From Clostridium sp. UBA5530 (lineage in GTDB: Bacteria > Bacillota > Clostridia > Clostridiales > Clostridiaceae), in contig DINW01000045.1 of the NCBI GenBank assembly GCA_002423705.1, forward strand, positions 1-12,468: a stretch of DNA of 12,468 nucleotides, given 5' to 3'. The notes under the pieces were generated by a model, which had not been told where the DNA came from, searched no databases, and saw only the letters and a program-made list of their open reading frames with translations. Positions 1 through 8,176 of this stretch are shown here, one piece after another (position 1 is the stretch's first letter; the number at the start of each line of letters is the position of its first letter). The translations under genes were made by a program, and so were the position numbers.

Positions 1-22
1 AAGTTATTTTGATACAGCCCCT
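1..22 (-). terminator. spoIIR terminator, cut by window edge
   Basis: Read on the minus strand just after the spoIIR stop, positions 22 down to 6 give AGGGGCTGTATCAAAAT, which looks like the upstream arm of a long hairpin. The other arm and T-tract would lie outside the window. The inference rests on near identity (16 of 17 bases) with the upstream arm of the complete terminator at 9260-9307 behind sipL. Confidence 0.6.
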
Positions 23-31
23 ATTATGATA

Positions 32-667
32 TTATAGCTTATTTATTATTTCTTTTATTACTTCCACTATTTTAAAACTAAAGGTTATTTTTTTCTCCTT
101 TGTGCCATCTACCATGTTAAACTCTTTTTCACTTAGAACAGTTTTCATAGCTTTCTCATTTTCTTTGTATGATAATTCTCCTTTTGATATGTCCACGAAA
201 CATAAAGGAGGAAACATTACACACCACCAATTTTGCCCTTCTCCTTGTCCAATTATTATTCTATATGCCTCATACTGTCCTTGAGGTAATACTATATTTC
301 CATAACTTTTTACTGGAAAGTCATGCGTTTCAAATTTGGTAGCCACTTCATAATTGTATCCATTATCCTTTATAGTTTTATTACAAATCTCTTGTATAGT
401 AGAGTCCTCTTTAATGAGAAAATTTTTAACCTGTTCTTTATTGTCTAATTTTTTCACTTTAGGTTCCACATATTTCAAGACCTCGTCCCTAACTTTTAGC
501 TTAAGCTTCTGATCCTCTTCATCATCACTATTAGCTAATACATGAAATCTTATTATTTTATCACTTATATCTTCTTTATATCTAGAAGCTTGTACATTTT
601 CATCACATTTTATGTACAAGGTTAAAGATAATATAACAACCATTAAGACTCCTATAACTTTTTTCAT
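32..667 (-). CDS. spoIIR: Stage II sporulation protein R (SpoIIR)
   Basis: This 211-residue protein matches SpoIIR, a signalling protein made in the forespore and exported. In Bacillus it stimulates the membrane protease SpoIIGA to cut pro-sigma-E, switching on the mother-cell programme. A hydrophobic N-terminal segment (about residues 4-19) follows two lysines, as in an export signal or membrane anchor. Family hallmarks are IIRFHVLANSD (about 38-48), followed by a charged helix, and NWWCVMFPPLCF (about 146-157) with its two cysteines. Length is close to the usual size of roughly 220. The ATG start is preceded by AAGGAGAGG at normal spacing. It stands alone, behind the receptor operon terminator, with a possible sigma-F promoter at 689-716. 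The C-terminus is short and basic, with no truncation evident. Confidence 0.95.
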   Translation of the reverse strand: MKKVIGVLMVVILSLTLYIKCDENVQASRYKEDISDKIIRFHVLANSDDEEDQKLKLKVRDEVLKYVEPKVKKLDNKEQVKNFLIKEDSTIQEICNKTIKDNGYNYEVATKFETHDFPVKSYGNIVLPQGQYEAYRIIIGQGEGQNWWCVMFPPLCFVDISKGELSYKENEKAMKTVLSEKEFNMVDGTKEKKITFSFKIVEVIKEIINKL

Positions 668-688
668 ATAATCCTCTCCTTTGTCTTA

Positions 689-716
689 ATTATTGACAGT
701 GATTATAAAAATATAC
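689..716 (-). promoter_or_regulatory. Possible sigma-F promoter of spoIIR
   Basis: On the minus strand a GTATA -35 (716-712) is followed after 14 nt by GTCAATAAT (697-689). The latter matches the sigma-F -10 pattern GGNNANAHT except for the second G. The spacer is slightly short. Forespore sigma-F control of spoIIR is established in Bacillus; the assignment here is by pattern only. Confidence 0.35.
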
Positions 717-742
717 ATGGTTCTAAAAAATTTTTTAAGCTG

Positions 743-774
743 AAAAAATGGCTAGGAAATCCCAAGCCATTTTA
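743..774 (-). terminator. Terminator of the germinant receptor operon
   Basis: On the minus strand AAAATGGCT (773-765) pairs perfectly with AGCCATTTT (753-745) around an 11-nt loop, which can add an inner GG/CC pair, and ends in a run of six T. The TAA stop of the C-subunit gene (774-772) overlaps the foot of the hairpin, so translation ends on the terminator itself. Confidence 0.85.
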
Positions 775-1941
775 GTTAGTTATCCCAATACTTCTTATGG
801 TACTTTCAACAAAAATCCTAACTTCAGTTTTTACATATTGCTCTTTATATGAGTCCTGCAACTGTTTCCAAAGATTAGGTTTAAATTTTTTTATGTATTC
901 GTCTATTCCTATTATATCTACTCCTATGTTTTGTTGAGTATTTTTAACAAGCTTCTCGCATTCATCTCTTATGTTTTTATCTAAAGCTTCTTCTAAGAGC
1001 TTAACTTCCTCTAATTTAAGCTTGTTATTTCCACTATACCTATCTTTTATTTCTCCATTTAAATGTAAATATATATCCACACTAATATTATCCTGATTTT
1101 GAGTGACTTCTATTTCTTTCTTCACCTTATTTATCTCATAATCATAGGGATGGCCTTCCATACATATTACCTTGACACCTTTTTTCATGTTTCCTCTTAA
1201 TAATTCTAGATTAGTGGTTTCTACATCATTTAGTTCACCTTTAAATTCATAGTCATCTATTACAGCCATTCCTGATAATTTCAATTCTCCACTTCCCCTA
1301 TCTACTTTTAGCATAGGTAATAGTCCTTTATTTCTCTCTTTCATAGATACAAGGAAATCATTTAAGGTGACTCCCAACACTTTAGAAGTGCTTTCTGAGT
1401 TATCTATGATTCCACTTATATAGGTCTGTATATGTTTATCCACATCAAACTGTGCTTTCATAAACTGTTCAGTATTTCCCTCTGTTATCACCATGTTTAT
1501 TTTTCTATTTAGTTTAGGTTCTCTACTGATATAATCCATTATTTCTTTAACGGTGTCAGGGTATTGAAATAGGTCTTTACTTAATAATAACAGCCTTGTA
1601 TGGCCTAAATATATACTTCTGCTACTTTTGCTACTAGCTTCTATAAGAGCCCCTTCCATGGAATATGTATCTACAGTTAGAGTACTATCTTTTTCAATTA
1701 TAGCCTTAGAAGGAGAAAAACCACTGATATCAGGAAAACCATATGTAACCTTTATCTTTTTTATTGTCTTTTCTGAAAACTTATCCTTACTATAATCCTT
1801 TAATTCTTTATCTATATCTTTGCTTGAATCTACCCCAATAGTAGAAATAAAAATTCTTCTTTCTATTTCAGATTTATCCCAACACCCTGTAAAAAATATG
1901 GAGAAGATTAAAACCATCACTGCTATAATTCTACTCTTCAT
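772..1941 (-). CDS. Spore germinant receptor subunit C, lipoprotein (GerC/GerKC family)
   Basis: This 389-residue protein is the lipoprotein subunit of a GerA-type germinant receptor, expected on the outer face of the spore inner membrane. The N-terminus is a lipoprotein signal peptide: a short basic stretch, a hydrophobic core and the lipobox FFTGC with the lipidated Cys at residue 20. It is followed by WDKSEIERRIFISTIGVD, typical of the Ger(x)C family. Length is near the family norm. Its ATG lies inside the end of the B-subunit gene (11-nt overlap) with GGGGGG as ribosome binding site, indicating coupled translation. It is the last gene of the A-B-C operon and ends on a terminator. Which germinant the receptor senses cannot be read from this sequence. 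Confidence 0.93.
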   Translation of the reverse strand: MKSRIIAVMVLIFSIFFTGCWDKSEIERRIFISTIGVDSSKDIDKELKDYSKDKFSEKTIKKIKVTYGFPDISGFSPSKAIIEKDSTLTVDTYSMEGALIEASSKSSRSIYLGHTRLLLLSKDLFQYPDTVKEIMDYISREPKLNRKINMVITEGNTEQFMKAQFDVDKHIQTYISGIIDNSESTSKVLGVTLNDFLVSMKERNKGLLPMLKVDRGSGELKLSGMAVIDDYEFKGELNDVETTNLELLRGNMKKGVKVICMEGHPYDYEINKVKKEIEVTQNQDNISVDIYLHLNGEIKDRYSGNNKLKLEEVKLLEEALDKNIRDECEKLVKNTQQNIGVDIIGIDEYIKKFKPNLWKQLQDSYKEQYVKTEVRIFVESTIRSIGITN

Positions 1942-3028
1942 TATTTTCCCCCCTATGTTTTATTAAATTTATTACTAAAAGCAATATGGGAACTATAATA
2001 ACATTGAAAAGTTGTAATGGATTTAGAATTTTTTCACTTATCTCATGAAGATGTATTATATTCTTTGCGTACATTGTAACTATTAATATAATAGGACATA
2101 ATATTATGGCTGCAATTCTAGTGGTTTTCACATTAAATCCATCCTTTAATATATCACAGGAAAAATACAGCATAGAACTAAAGGTAGAAAAATGAAATAA
2201 TATCCACAGGGTCATAACTATTCCTTCCCATCTTTCCACAAAACTGCCTGGGATATCTACTGCTGTTATCATTGTTATGGTAGGCCATAATAGATTTTCA
2301 GTTTCACCTAAAGAAAATAATCCTAGACAATATATAGTAACAAGAGCATAAAATAAGGTAACAAAGGCTATGGATAAAATACTTATTTTCTTTATATTGT
2401 CTTTCTTCTTAGCCATAGGTGCAGCTAAAAATAATATTTCATATCCTCCAAAAGCTAAAATTCCTCTATATATTCCTATTTTATAATTATATAGAGAATT
2501 CTGTCCTATAGGCAATACATTGGTAAAGTCCACAGATGTAATTAAAAATACAAATGCTAAAATCAAGGGAACAAATGCTATAAAAAAAATTATTTCATTG
2601 AATTTCATTATGTAATCAAATCCATATCCAACAATATAGACACCTAATAATAAAGTTGTAATTATCAAAAATTCCAAAGGTGTGTTTTCTAGCAAATATA
2701 TCTTTAAAACCTCCACAAAGTCTCTCATATAGATACATATTACTACCACTGCATACACTAAAAATATAGTTATAACTATAGACCCTAAAAATTTTCCAAA
2801 GGAATTAAATATTATATTCACATATGAATCAAAATCATTTAGTTTTTCTATATAGTAAATAACACATATCATAATTCCAGCCATTATCCCAGAGATTATA
2901 GTTACTATCCAACCATCTCGTCCTGCAGCCATACATATATACCTAGGGTATGAAAATATTCCAACTCCTATTATTGTAAGGACTATAGTGGTAAATACTC
3001 CATAGGGTCTTATACCTTCTTCTTTCAT
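1931..3028 (-). CDS. Spore germinant receptor subunit B, membrane protein (GerB/GerKB, APC-type permease)
   Basis: This 365-residue, very hydrophobic protein has about ten predicted membrane segments and belongs to the spore permease branch of the amino acid-polyamine-choline superfamily. Segment 1 contains the characteristic GVGIFSYPRY (about residues 21-30). Other typical stretches are PIGQNSLYNYKIGIYRGILAF in the middle and FVERWEGIVMTLWI before the seventh or eighth segment. In this family the B subunit is thought to carry the germinant-binding pocket. The ATG follows AAGGGGATAAAT, 23 nt after the A-subunit stop, and the gene overlaps the C subunit by 11 nt, so the three form one operon. 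It is full length, without frameshift. Confidence 0.93.
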   Translation of the reverse strand: MKEEGIRPYGVFTTIVLTIIGVGIFSYPRYICMAAGRDGWIVTIISGIMAGIMICVIYYIEKLNDFDSYVNIIFNSFGKFLGSIVITIFLVYAVVVICIYMRDFVEVLKIYLLENTPLEFLIITTLLLGVYIVGYGFDYIMKFNEIIFFIAFVPLILAFVFLITSVDFTNVLPIGQNSLYNYKIGIYRGILAFGGYEILFLAAPMAKKKDNIKKISILSIAFVTLFYALVTIYCLGLFSLGETENLLWPTITMITAVDIPGSFVERWEGIVMTLWILFHFSTFSSMLYFSCDILKDGFNVKTTRIAAIILCPIILIVTMYAKNIIHLHEISEKILNPLQLFNVIIVPILLLVINLIKHRGENNEE

Positions 3029-3051
3029 ATTTATCCCCTTCTTTTGTTATT

Positions 3052-4509
3052 TTATTTTTGTCTCACCTTATCTCCTATTTTCATAAATGTAGGTCTCTTT
3101 TTAAAATATTTTAGTGGATATCTTAAAAATAAATCTTTAAAATTATTTTTTGATGTTTCTACCACAGGAGTTAGATAAGAATATCCGAAGCTTTTTAATT
3201 TTATTAGATGCATCAATATAAGCATGCAACCTAAAGCTATACCATAAAGCCCTGCTATAGAAGCTGCTATAATGATTAAAAATCTGGATATTCTCAAAGC
3301 AAAAGATACTTCATAGTTTGATGTTATAAAGCTAGTCACTGCTGTGATGCCAACTATTATTACCATTATTGGACTTATAATTCCTGCACTTACAGCTGCC
3401 TGCCCTATAACTAAACCTCCTACTATTCCTATGGTGGCTCCTATGGCTCTGGGTAGCCTTACTATAGCTTCCAGTAGCAAAGCTAAGCTTATTTCCATTA
3501 TTATAGCTTCCATATAAGCTGGAAATGGCACCCCTTCCCTTGCAGCAGCAATAGAGTAAGCTAATTTAGTGGGGATTATAGAAGTATGAAATGAGGTTAT
3601 AGCTACATATAGTCCAGGCAATACTAATGCCAGAACAATAGCAAAGGTCCGTACTACTCGTGTAACAGACCCATATATCCACCTTTGATAATAATCATCA
3701 GGAGACTGAAATAGTTGTGGCAAAGTGGTAGGTACTATTAATACAAAAGGTGAATTATCTACAAATATTCCTATTCGCCCCTCATATAAAGCTGCAGCTA
3801 CCACATCAGGCCTCTCTGTGGCTTGAATTTGGGGAAATAAACTCCATGGATTATCTTCAATAAGTTGAGCAACATACCCACTGTCTAAAATAGCATCTAT
3901 GTTAATATTTTTTAATCTGCTTTTCAATTCCTTAAGAACCTCTTTGTCTACAATATCATCTATATAAGTTAGCATAGTATCTGTTTTGGATCTTGCTCCT
4001 AGTGCCATAGGCTCTACCTTTAATCTAGTATCTCTAATTCTACGTCTCAATAACGCAGTATTAAATCTTATGGTTTCTGTAAATCCATCCCTAGATCCTC
4101 TTACCACCGTTTCTCCCGATGGTTCACCGACTCCTCTGTTGGGCCAAGCTCTAGTTGCAAAGACCAGTGCTTTAGTGCTTCCATCTAAAAGCATCAATGT
4201 ATCCCCTGAAAGGATGCCGTTTATACCATCTTTTAATGAGTTTATTTCCTTCAAATCTGTTAAAGTTATTACTCTTTCTTTTATTTTTTCTAAATTCATG
4301 AATTCTTTGTTATCCATGAATTCCTCTAATACAAACTCATTGAGCAAAACCTTATCTGCCATGCCGTCTATGTATATAAGGGCTCCTTTATTATCTCCAC
4401 CCTCAATGGTTCTATATACAATATCTGAAGCATTTGTGAAAACTGATTTTATATATATGAGATTATCATCTAGATCACTATAGATACTTTCCAACAATTC
4501 TTCCTTCAT
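3052..4509 (-). CDS. Spore germinant receptor subunit A (GerA/GerKA family)
   Basis: This 485-residue protein is the large subunit of a GerA-type receptor, which sits in the spore inner membrane and starts germination. The soluble N-terminal half carries the family signature GEPSGETVVRGSRDGF (about 128-143), followed by FNTALLRRRIRDTRLK. Next comes a region with ERPDVVAAALYEGRIGIFVD (about 231-250) just before the membrane part. From about 285 to 440 there are several hydrophobic segments, then a basic tail. Length is typical. The ATG has GGAGG about 10 nt upstream. It is the first gene of an A-B-C operon behind the ispE terminator, so its promoter should lie within 4510-4577. A TGCATA there (minus strand, 4578-4573) resembles a sigma-G -35 box, but no good -10 follows. 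Such operons are usually forespore-expressed under sigma-G. Confidence 0.95.
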   Translation of the reverse strand: MKEELLESIYSDLDDNLIYIKSVFTNASDIVYRTIEGGDNKGALIYIDGMADKVLLNEFVLEEFMDNKEFMNLEKIKERVITLTDLKEINSLKDGINGILSGDTLMLLDGSTKALVFATRAWPNRGVGEPSGETVVRGSRDGFTETIRFNTALLRRRIRDTRLKVEPMALGARSKTDTMLTYIDDIVDKEVLKELKSRLKNINIDAILDSGYVAQLIEDNPWSLFPQIQATERPDVVAAALYEGRIGIFVDNSPFVLIVPTTLPQLFQSPDDYYQRWIYGSVTRVVRTFAIVLALVLPGLYVAITSFHTSIIPTKLAYSIAAAREGVPFPAYMEAIIMEISLALLLEAIVRLPRAIGATIGIVGGLVIGQAAVSAGIISPIMVIIVGITAVTSFITSNYEVSFALRISRFLIIIAASIAGLYGIALGCMLILMHLIKLKSFGYSYLTPVVETSKNNFKDLFLRYPLKYFKKRPTFMKIGDKVRQK

Positions 4510-4577
4510 TATTAAATTCCTCCAAACTGAGTTTTACTTCCCATGGTTTATTTTTTTCAATATTTAAAATTCTATGC

Positions 4578-4612
4578 AAAAAAATAAGGCTGTGGTAAAA
4601 ATCCACAACCTT
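4578..4612 (-). terminator. ispE terminator
   Basis: On the minus strand AAGGTTGTGG (4612-4603) pairs with CCACAGCCTT (4595-4586), ten pairs with one G-U, around a 7-nt loop. It is followed by A and seven T. It lies 15 nt after the ispE stop and separates ispE from the germinant receptor operon. Confidence 0.88.
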
Positions 4613-4627
4613 TTCATATTTTTGACT

Positions 4628-5470
4628 TTATATGGTTCTAGTTATATAAACTTCATTAAAAGATTCCTTTAAATACTCATAGCATCTCTGGGCCTTCAGC
4701 ATATCATCAAAAATTCCAAATATAGTAGGTCCGCTTCCACTCATCAGGGCCCCCAAGGCACCCATCTTTACAATGTCGCCCTTTATATTTCTAAGGATTT
4801 TATGCTTGTTTAAAGTTACATTTTCTAATACATTTTTCATATTTTCACTTATAAATTTCACATTGTCTTCTTCTATGGCCTTTATGAGTACTTTAGTATT
4901 AGGATGTCGATGAATCTTATTTAGGCTGATGGCACCATATACTTCCTTAGTAGATACTCCAAAGTTAGGTTTAACTAATACTAGAATATGATTTTTAAAC
5001 CTAGGAAGAGGCGTTATTTTTTCTCCAATGCCCTCACATAGGGCAGTACCTCCATAGATACAAAATGGTATATCTGCACCAATGTTAACACCTATATTGC
5101 ACAATTTTTCTATAGGGGCGTTAACTTGAAACAACTTATTCATAGACTTGATTACCGCAGCCCCATTGGTGCTTCCTCCTGCTAATCCTGCAGACACTGG
5201 TATATTTTTTTCTATATAAATTCTTACCCCCTCTTTAATTGAAAATTCCTTAATGAAACTCTCTGCTGCTCTATAAGCTATATTTCTATTATCTGTTGGC
5301 ACATAGTGCTTATTACACCTAATTTCTATGCCATTGTTTATTTTCTCTGTTTTTATAACATCATATAAATCTATGGTCTGCATCAGCATCCTTAATAAAT
5401 GATATCCATCTTCCCTTTTCCCAACTACATCCAGAGAAAGATTTACCTTTGCATATGCCTTGACTTCCAT
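4628..5470 (-). CDS. ispE: 4-diphosphocytidyl-2-C-methyl-D-erythritol kinase (IspE)
   Basis: This 280-residue GHMP-family kinase phosphorylates the 2-hydroxyl of CDP-methylerythritol with ATP in the non-mevalonate route to IPP and DMAPP. It is cytosolic. Motifs: AKVNLSLDV (7-15) with the conserved Lys8; GYHLL (23-27); the ATP-binding glycine loop PVSAGLAGGSTNGAAV (91-106); GADIPF (131-136) with the expected catalytic Asp133; and MSGSGPTIFG near the C-terminus. The loop reads STNGA where many Firmicutes have STDAA; Escherichia coli also has Asn at this site, so this is not alarming. The ATG follows AAGGTGGGAG. The gene follows cphA after 90 nt without a clear terminator and ends at its own. 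Its place near veg and yabG matches the conserved Firmicutes order. Confidence 0.96.
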   Translation of the reverse strand: MEVKAYAKVNLSLDVVGKREDGYHLLRMLMQTIDLYDVIKTEKINNGIEIRCNKHYVPTDNRNIAYRAAESFIKEFSIKEGVRIYIEKNIPVSAGLAGGSTNGAAVIKSMNKLFQVNAPIEKLCNIGVNIGADIPFCIYGGTALCEGIGEKITPLPRFKNHILVLVKPNFGVSTKEVYGAISLNKIHRHPNTKVLIKAIEEDNVKFISENMKNVLENVTLNKHKILRNIKGDIVKMGALGALMSGSGPTIFGIFDDMLKAQRCYEYLKESFNEVYITRTI

Positions 5471-5514
5471 CTTCTAATCTCCCACCTTAAATAAATTTTA
5501 CACAATCCTACTAT

Positions 5515-5544
5515 ATAATATCATGAATTTTTATCTAAGGCTAA
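5515..5544 (-). promoter_or_regulatory. Possible ispE promoter with extended -10
   Basis: On the minus strand TGATATTAT (5523-5515) fits an extended -10 (TG-N-TATAAT with one mismatch). A weak -35, TTAGCC (5544-5539), lies 18 nt upstream. It would give ispE vegetative transcription independent of the cyanophycin genes. Pattern-based only. Confidence 0.3.
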
Positions 5545-5560
5545 GTTTCAATTTACTTTA

Positions 5561-8176
5561 TTATAAAATATTACGCTTAGAAATCTCTTCCTTTTTATAG
5601 TCTTTCAGCAATTCTCGCAAAGCCTCAAAATCTTCAAAAAATACAACCACTACGTCTCCCGATTTCATCATATCCAATGCTGACTTTAAAGCTTTTACCT
5701 CATCTAAAATGGTGAATATGCTATTTTTATCTATCTGAGATAATGTAAGACCTTTTTCTAATATATTAGCTACCTCTCCTCTAGCTCTTCCTCTTGTATC
5801 TTTATCTTCCTTTACAAAAACATAATTAAAAAAATCACCGCTTATTTTACCAACATCTAGTATGTTTGAATCTAACCTGTCCCCTGGCACCCCTATAACC
5901 CCTATAAATCTATTATGGGGTAGCTTTTTCAATCCTCTTATTACGGCCTTATATCCTTCAATATTGTGACCATAATCTAAAATTACCTTTCCTCCATTAA
6001 CCTCAAAAATATTGAATCTTCCAGGATTTTTTGCTTCATCACCTGTAAAGGTTTTTAACCCTTTAGCTATTAAGCAGTAATCTACTCCTAAGCCAACTAA
6101 AGCACTAGCTGCTGCCAAGGCATTTTCAATATTATACTCCAACACTCCATTTAAGGTTATTGGTACTTCCTCTATATCTGCTATATAAAATATTTTTTTA
6201 TCCCTTTCAATATACATAGATTTATTATTTATATATACCCCATATCCACCTTTTTTAATATTATCTCTTAAATAAGGGTTCTCTTTGTCCCTAGAAAATA
6301 TTATCAGATTTCCCTTTGCCCTGGCCAATATATCTAAACTTATTGGATCATCTCCATTTATAACGCTATATCCTTCTTTTCTTACTGCTTCCACTACTAG
6401 AGATTTGACTTTGGCTAAATCTTCTATGGTGTTTATGTTGTCTAAACCCAGGTGATCATCTGTTATATTGGTTATAACCCCTACATCTGCTAGATCATAA
6501 CGCAATCCTTTTCTTATTATTCCGCCCCTAGCAGTTTCTAATACTGCTACTTCTACATCTTTATTCATCAATATAGTCTGGGCACTTTCATATCCTGTAT
6601 CATCACCTTTGTGAATACATTTATCATTTATATATATACCTCCAGTTGTTGCCATTCCCACCTTATATCCAAGAATACTAAGGGTGTGACCTATTAACCT
6701 TGTAGTTGTAGTTTTACCATTAGTTCCTGTTACAGAAATTATAGGTATAGTTTTAGGGCATTCCTTAAACATCATATTTATAATAGCCTCTCCTACTTGT
6801 CTAGATTCTCCTATATAAGGATGTTGATGCATTCTTATTCCTGGTGCTGCATTTACCTCCATGATTATGCCATTATTGTTTAGTGGTATTGCTAAGTCCT
6901 CATGGCATAAATCTATACCACATATGTTAAGACCTATAGCACTAGCTATTCTTTCAAAAATTTCTATATTTTCACTACATACCTTTTCTGTGCAGTCTAT
7001 TGACACCCCACCTGTGGATATGTTTGCCTTTTCTCTTAGATAAACTTTTTCCTCTGCAGGTATTATGGAATTTAATTTTAGATTTTGCTTTTCTATAGTT
7101 CCTATTAAATCTTCATCTATTTTAATTTTAGTAAGAGGTCTTTCATGATCTTCTCCTCTTTCTTTATCTTCGTTAATATTCCTAATAAGCTCTTTTAATG
7201 TGCTTTTTCCATCTCCAATTACAAAAGGAGGCAATCTCAATGCTGCTGCAACCATTTTACCATTTACCATACATACTCTGAAATCTTTTCCTGTGTAGTA
7301 CTTTTCCAAAATAATTTCTTTGTAATCTCTTTTTATCTCTTTTAATGCTGTGGTAAGTTCTTTTTGATTTTTTATGTTGAGTTTTACACCTTTGCCATGA
7401 TTACCATATCTAGGCTTCAATACCACTGGATATCCAATGGCTTCTGCTTGAATCAAAGCTTCTAGCAATGTAGTAACTACTCCTCCCTTAGCTACTGGTA
7501 TACATTGATTTTGCAAAATCTTTTTAGTCATTATTTTGTCACATGATAAATCAACTGAAACACAGTTAGTGCCATCCACTACAGTAGCTTCAATTATTTT
7601 TCCATATTTACCATATCCTATCATAAACATACCACTATCCCATAAATTTATGATAGGTATATTTTTAGTTTTGGCAGCATCTAAAATAGCTTTAGTGCTA
7701 GGTCCTATAAGTTCATCCTTTAATACTTTTTCTATATCCTTTATTCTTTGATCTATATTAAACACCTTTCCATTGCATAATGCATTTACCAGACTAACTG
7801 CCAATTTTACTATTTCTATGGCCGTTTTTTTATACTCATATTGAAATATTATATAGTAATTTTCTCCTTGAATCTCCCTTGCTTTACCATAGGAAACATC
7901 CATGTTTAATCTTTCATGTAATGCTAAGGTTATATGTTCACAGATATGGGCTAGGTAAGTTCCTTCTTCCAATCTTTTTACAAACCCACCCTCTTCATAT
8001 ATTCCACATCTATGAGAATATAATTCAGGAATCATATCCAATAGCCTTCCATTGAAATTCGTAATATCTTTACTTGGTATATCACTATATCCTTGAAGGT
8101 CTAAATCAACTCTTATACATTTTCTATGAGAGTATATATTCCTTCCATCAAAAGCCTTATAACTGAGTATTTTCAT
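5561..8176 (-). CDS. cphA: Cyanophycin synthetase (CphA)
   Basis: CphA polymerises aspartate and arginine into multi-L-arginyl-poly-L-aspartate (cyanophycin) using ATP, without ribosomes. At 871 residues it has the normal length and three-part plan. The N-terminal domain begins MKILSYKAFDGRNIYS. An ATP-grasp domain (about 215-475) carries KPRYGNHGKGVKL, STGGVSIDCT and EVNAAPGIRMH. A Mur-ligase domain follows, with P-loop VTGTNGKTTTTR (about 482-493), ARGGIIRKGLRYD and LDYGHNIEGYKA. A TTG lies directly before the chosen ATG (8176-8174); ATG is preferred because AGGAGG lies 9 nt upstream and CphA proteins usually start MKIL. The gene overlaps cphB by 20 nt, so the two are co-transcribed and probably translationally coupled. 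In Clostridium perfringens I recall cyanophycin enzymes being linked to spore assembly, which suits this setting. Confidence 0.95.
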   Translation of the reverse strand: MKILSYKAFDGRNIYSHRKCIRVDLDLQGYSDIPSKDITNFNGRLLDMIPELYSHRCGIYEEGGFVKRLEEGTYLAHICEHITLALHERLNMDVSYGKAREIQGENYYIIFQYEYKKTAIEIVKLAVSLVNALCNGKVFNIDQRIKDIEKVLKDELIGPSTKAILDAAKTKNIPIINLWDSGMFMIGYGKYGKIIEATVVDGTNCVSVDLSCDKIMTKKILQNQCIPVAKGGVVTTLLEALIQAEAIGYPVVLKPRYGNHGKGVKLNIKNQKELTTALKEIKRDYKEIILEKYYTGKDFRVCMVNGKMVAAALRLPPFVIGDGKSTLKELIRNINEDKERGEDHERPLTKIKIDEDLIGTIEKQNLKLNSIIPAEEKVYLREKANISTGGVSIDCTEKVCSENIEIFERIASAIGLNICGIDLCHEDLAIPLNNNGIIMEVNAAPGIRMHQHPYIGESRQVGEAIINMMFKECPKTIPIISVTGTNGKTTTTRLIGHTLSILGYKVGMATTGGIYINDKCIHKGDDTGYESAQTILMNKDVEVAVLETARGGIIRKGLRYDLADVGVITNITDDHLGLDNINTIEDLAKVKSLVVEAVRKEGYSVINGDDPISLDILARAKGNLIIFSRDKENPYLRDNIKKGGYGVYINNKSMYIERDKKIFYIADIEEVPITLNGVLEYNIENALAAASALVGLGVDYCLIAKGLKTFTGDEAKNPGRFNIFEVNGGKVILDYGHNIEGYKAVIRGLKKLPHNRFIGVIGVPGDRLDSNILDVGKISGDFFNYVFVKEDKDTRGRARGEVANILEKGLTLSQIDKNSIFTILDEVKALKSALDMMKSGDVVVVFFEDFEALRELLKDYKKEEISKRNIL

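Noticed and set aside
3986..4483. Plus-strand 165-residue open frame inside the receptor A-subunit gene
   Set aside because: It is fully antisense to a well-recognised gene, lacks any domain or ribosome binding site, and is explained by codon bias of the true frame.
4510..4577. Sigma-G promoter of the germinant receptor operon
   Set aside because: TGCATA resembles a -35 box, but the bases 17-18 nt downstream fit the CATNNTA -10 pattern poorly, so it is not listed as a feature.
4628..5470. IspE loop STNGA as a sign of inactivation
   Set aside because: Asn at this place also occurs in active IspE of Escherichia coli, and the Lys, Asp and glycine-rich motifs are intact.
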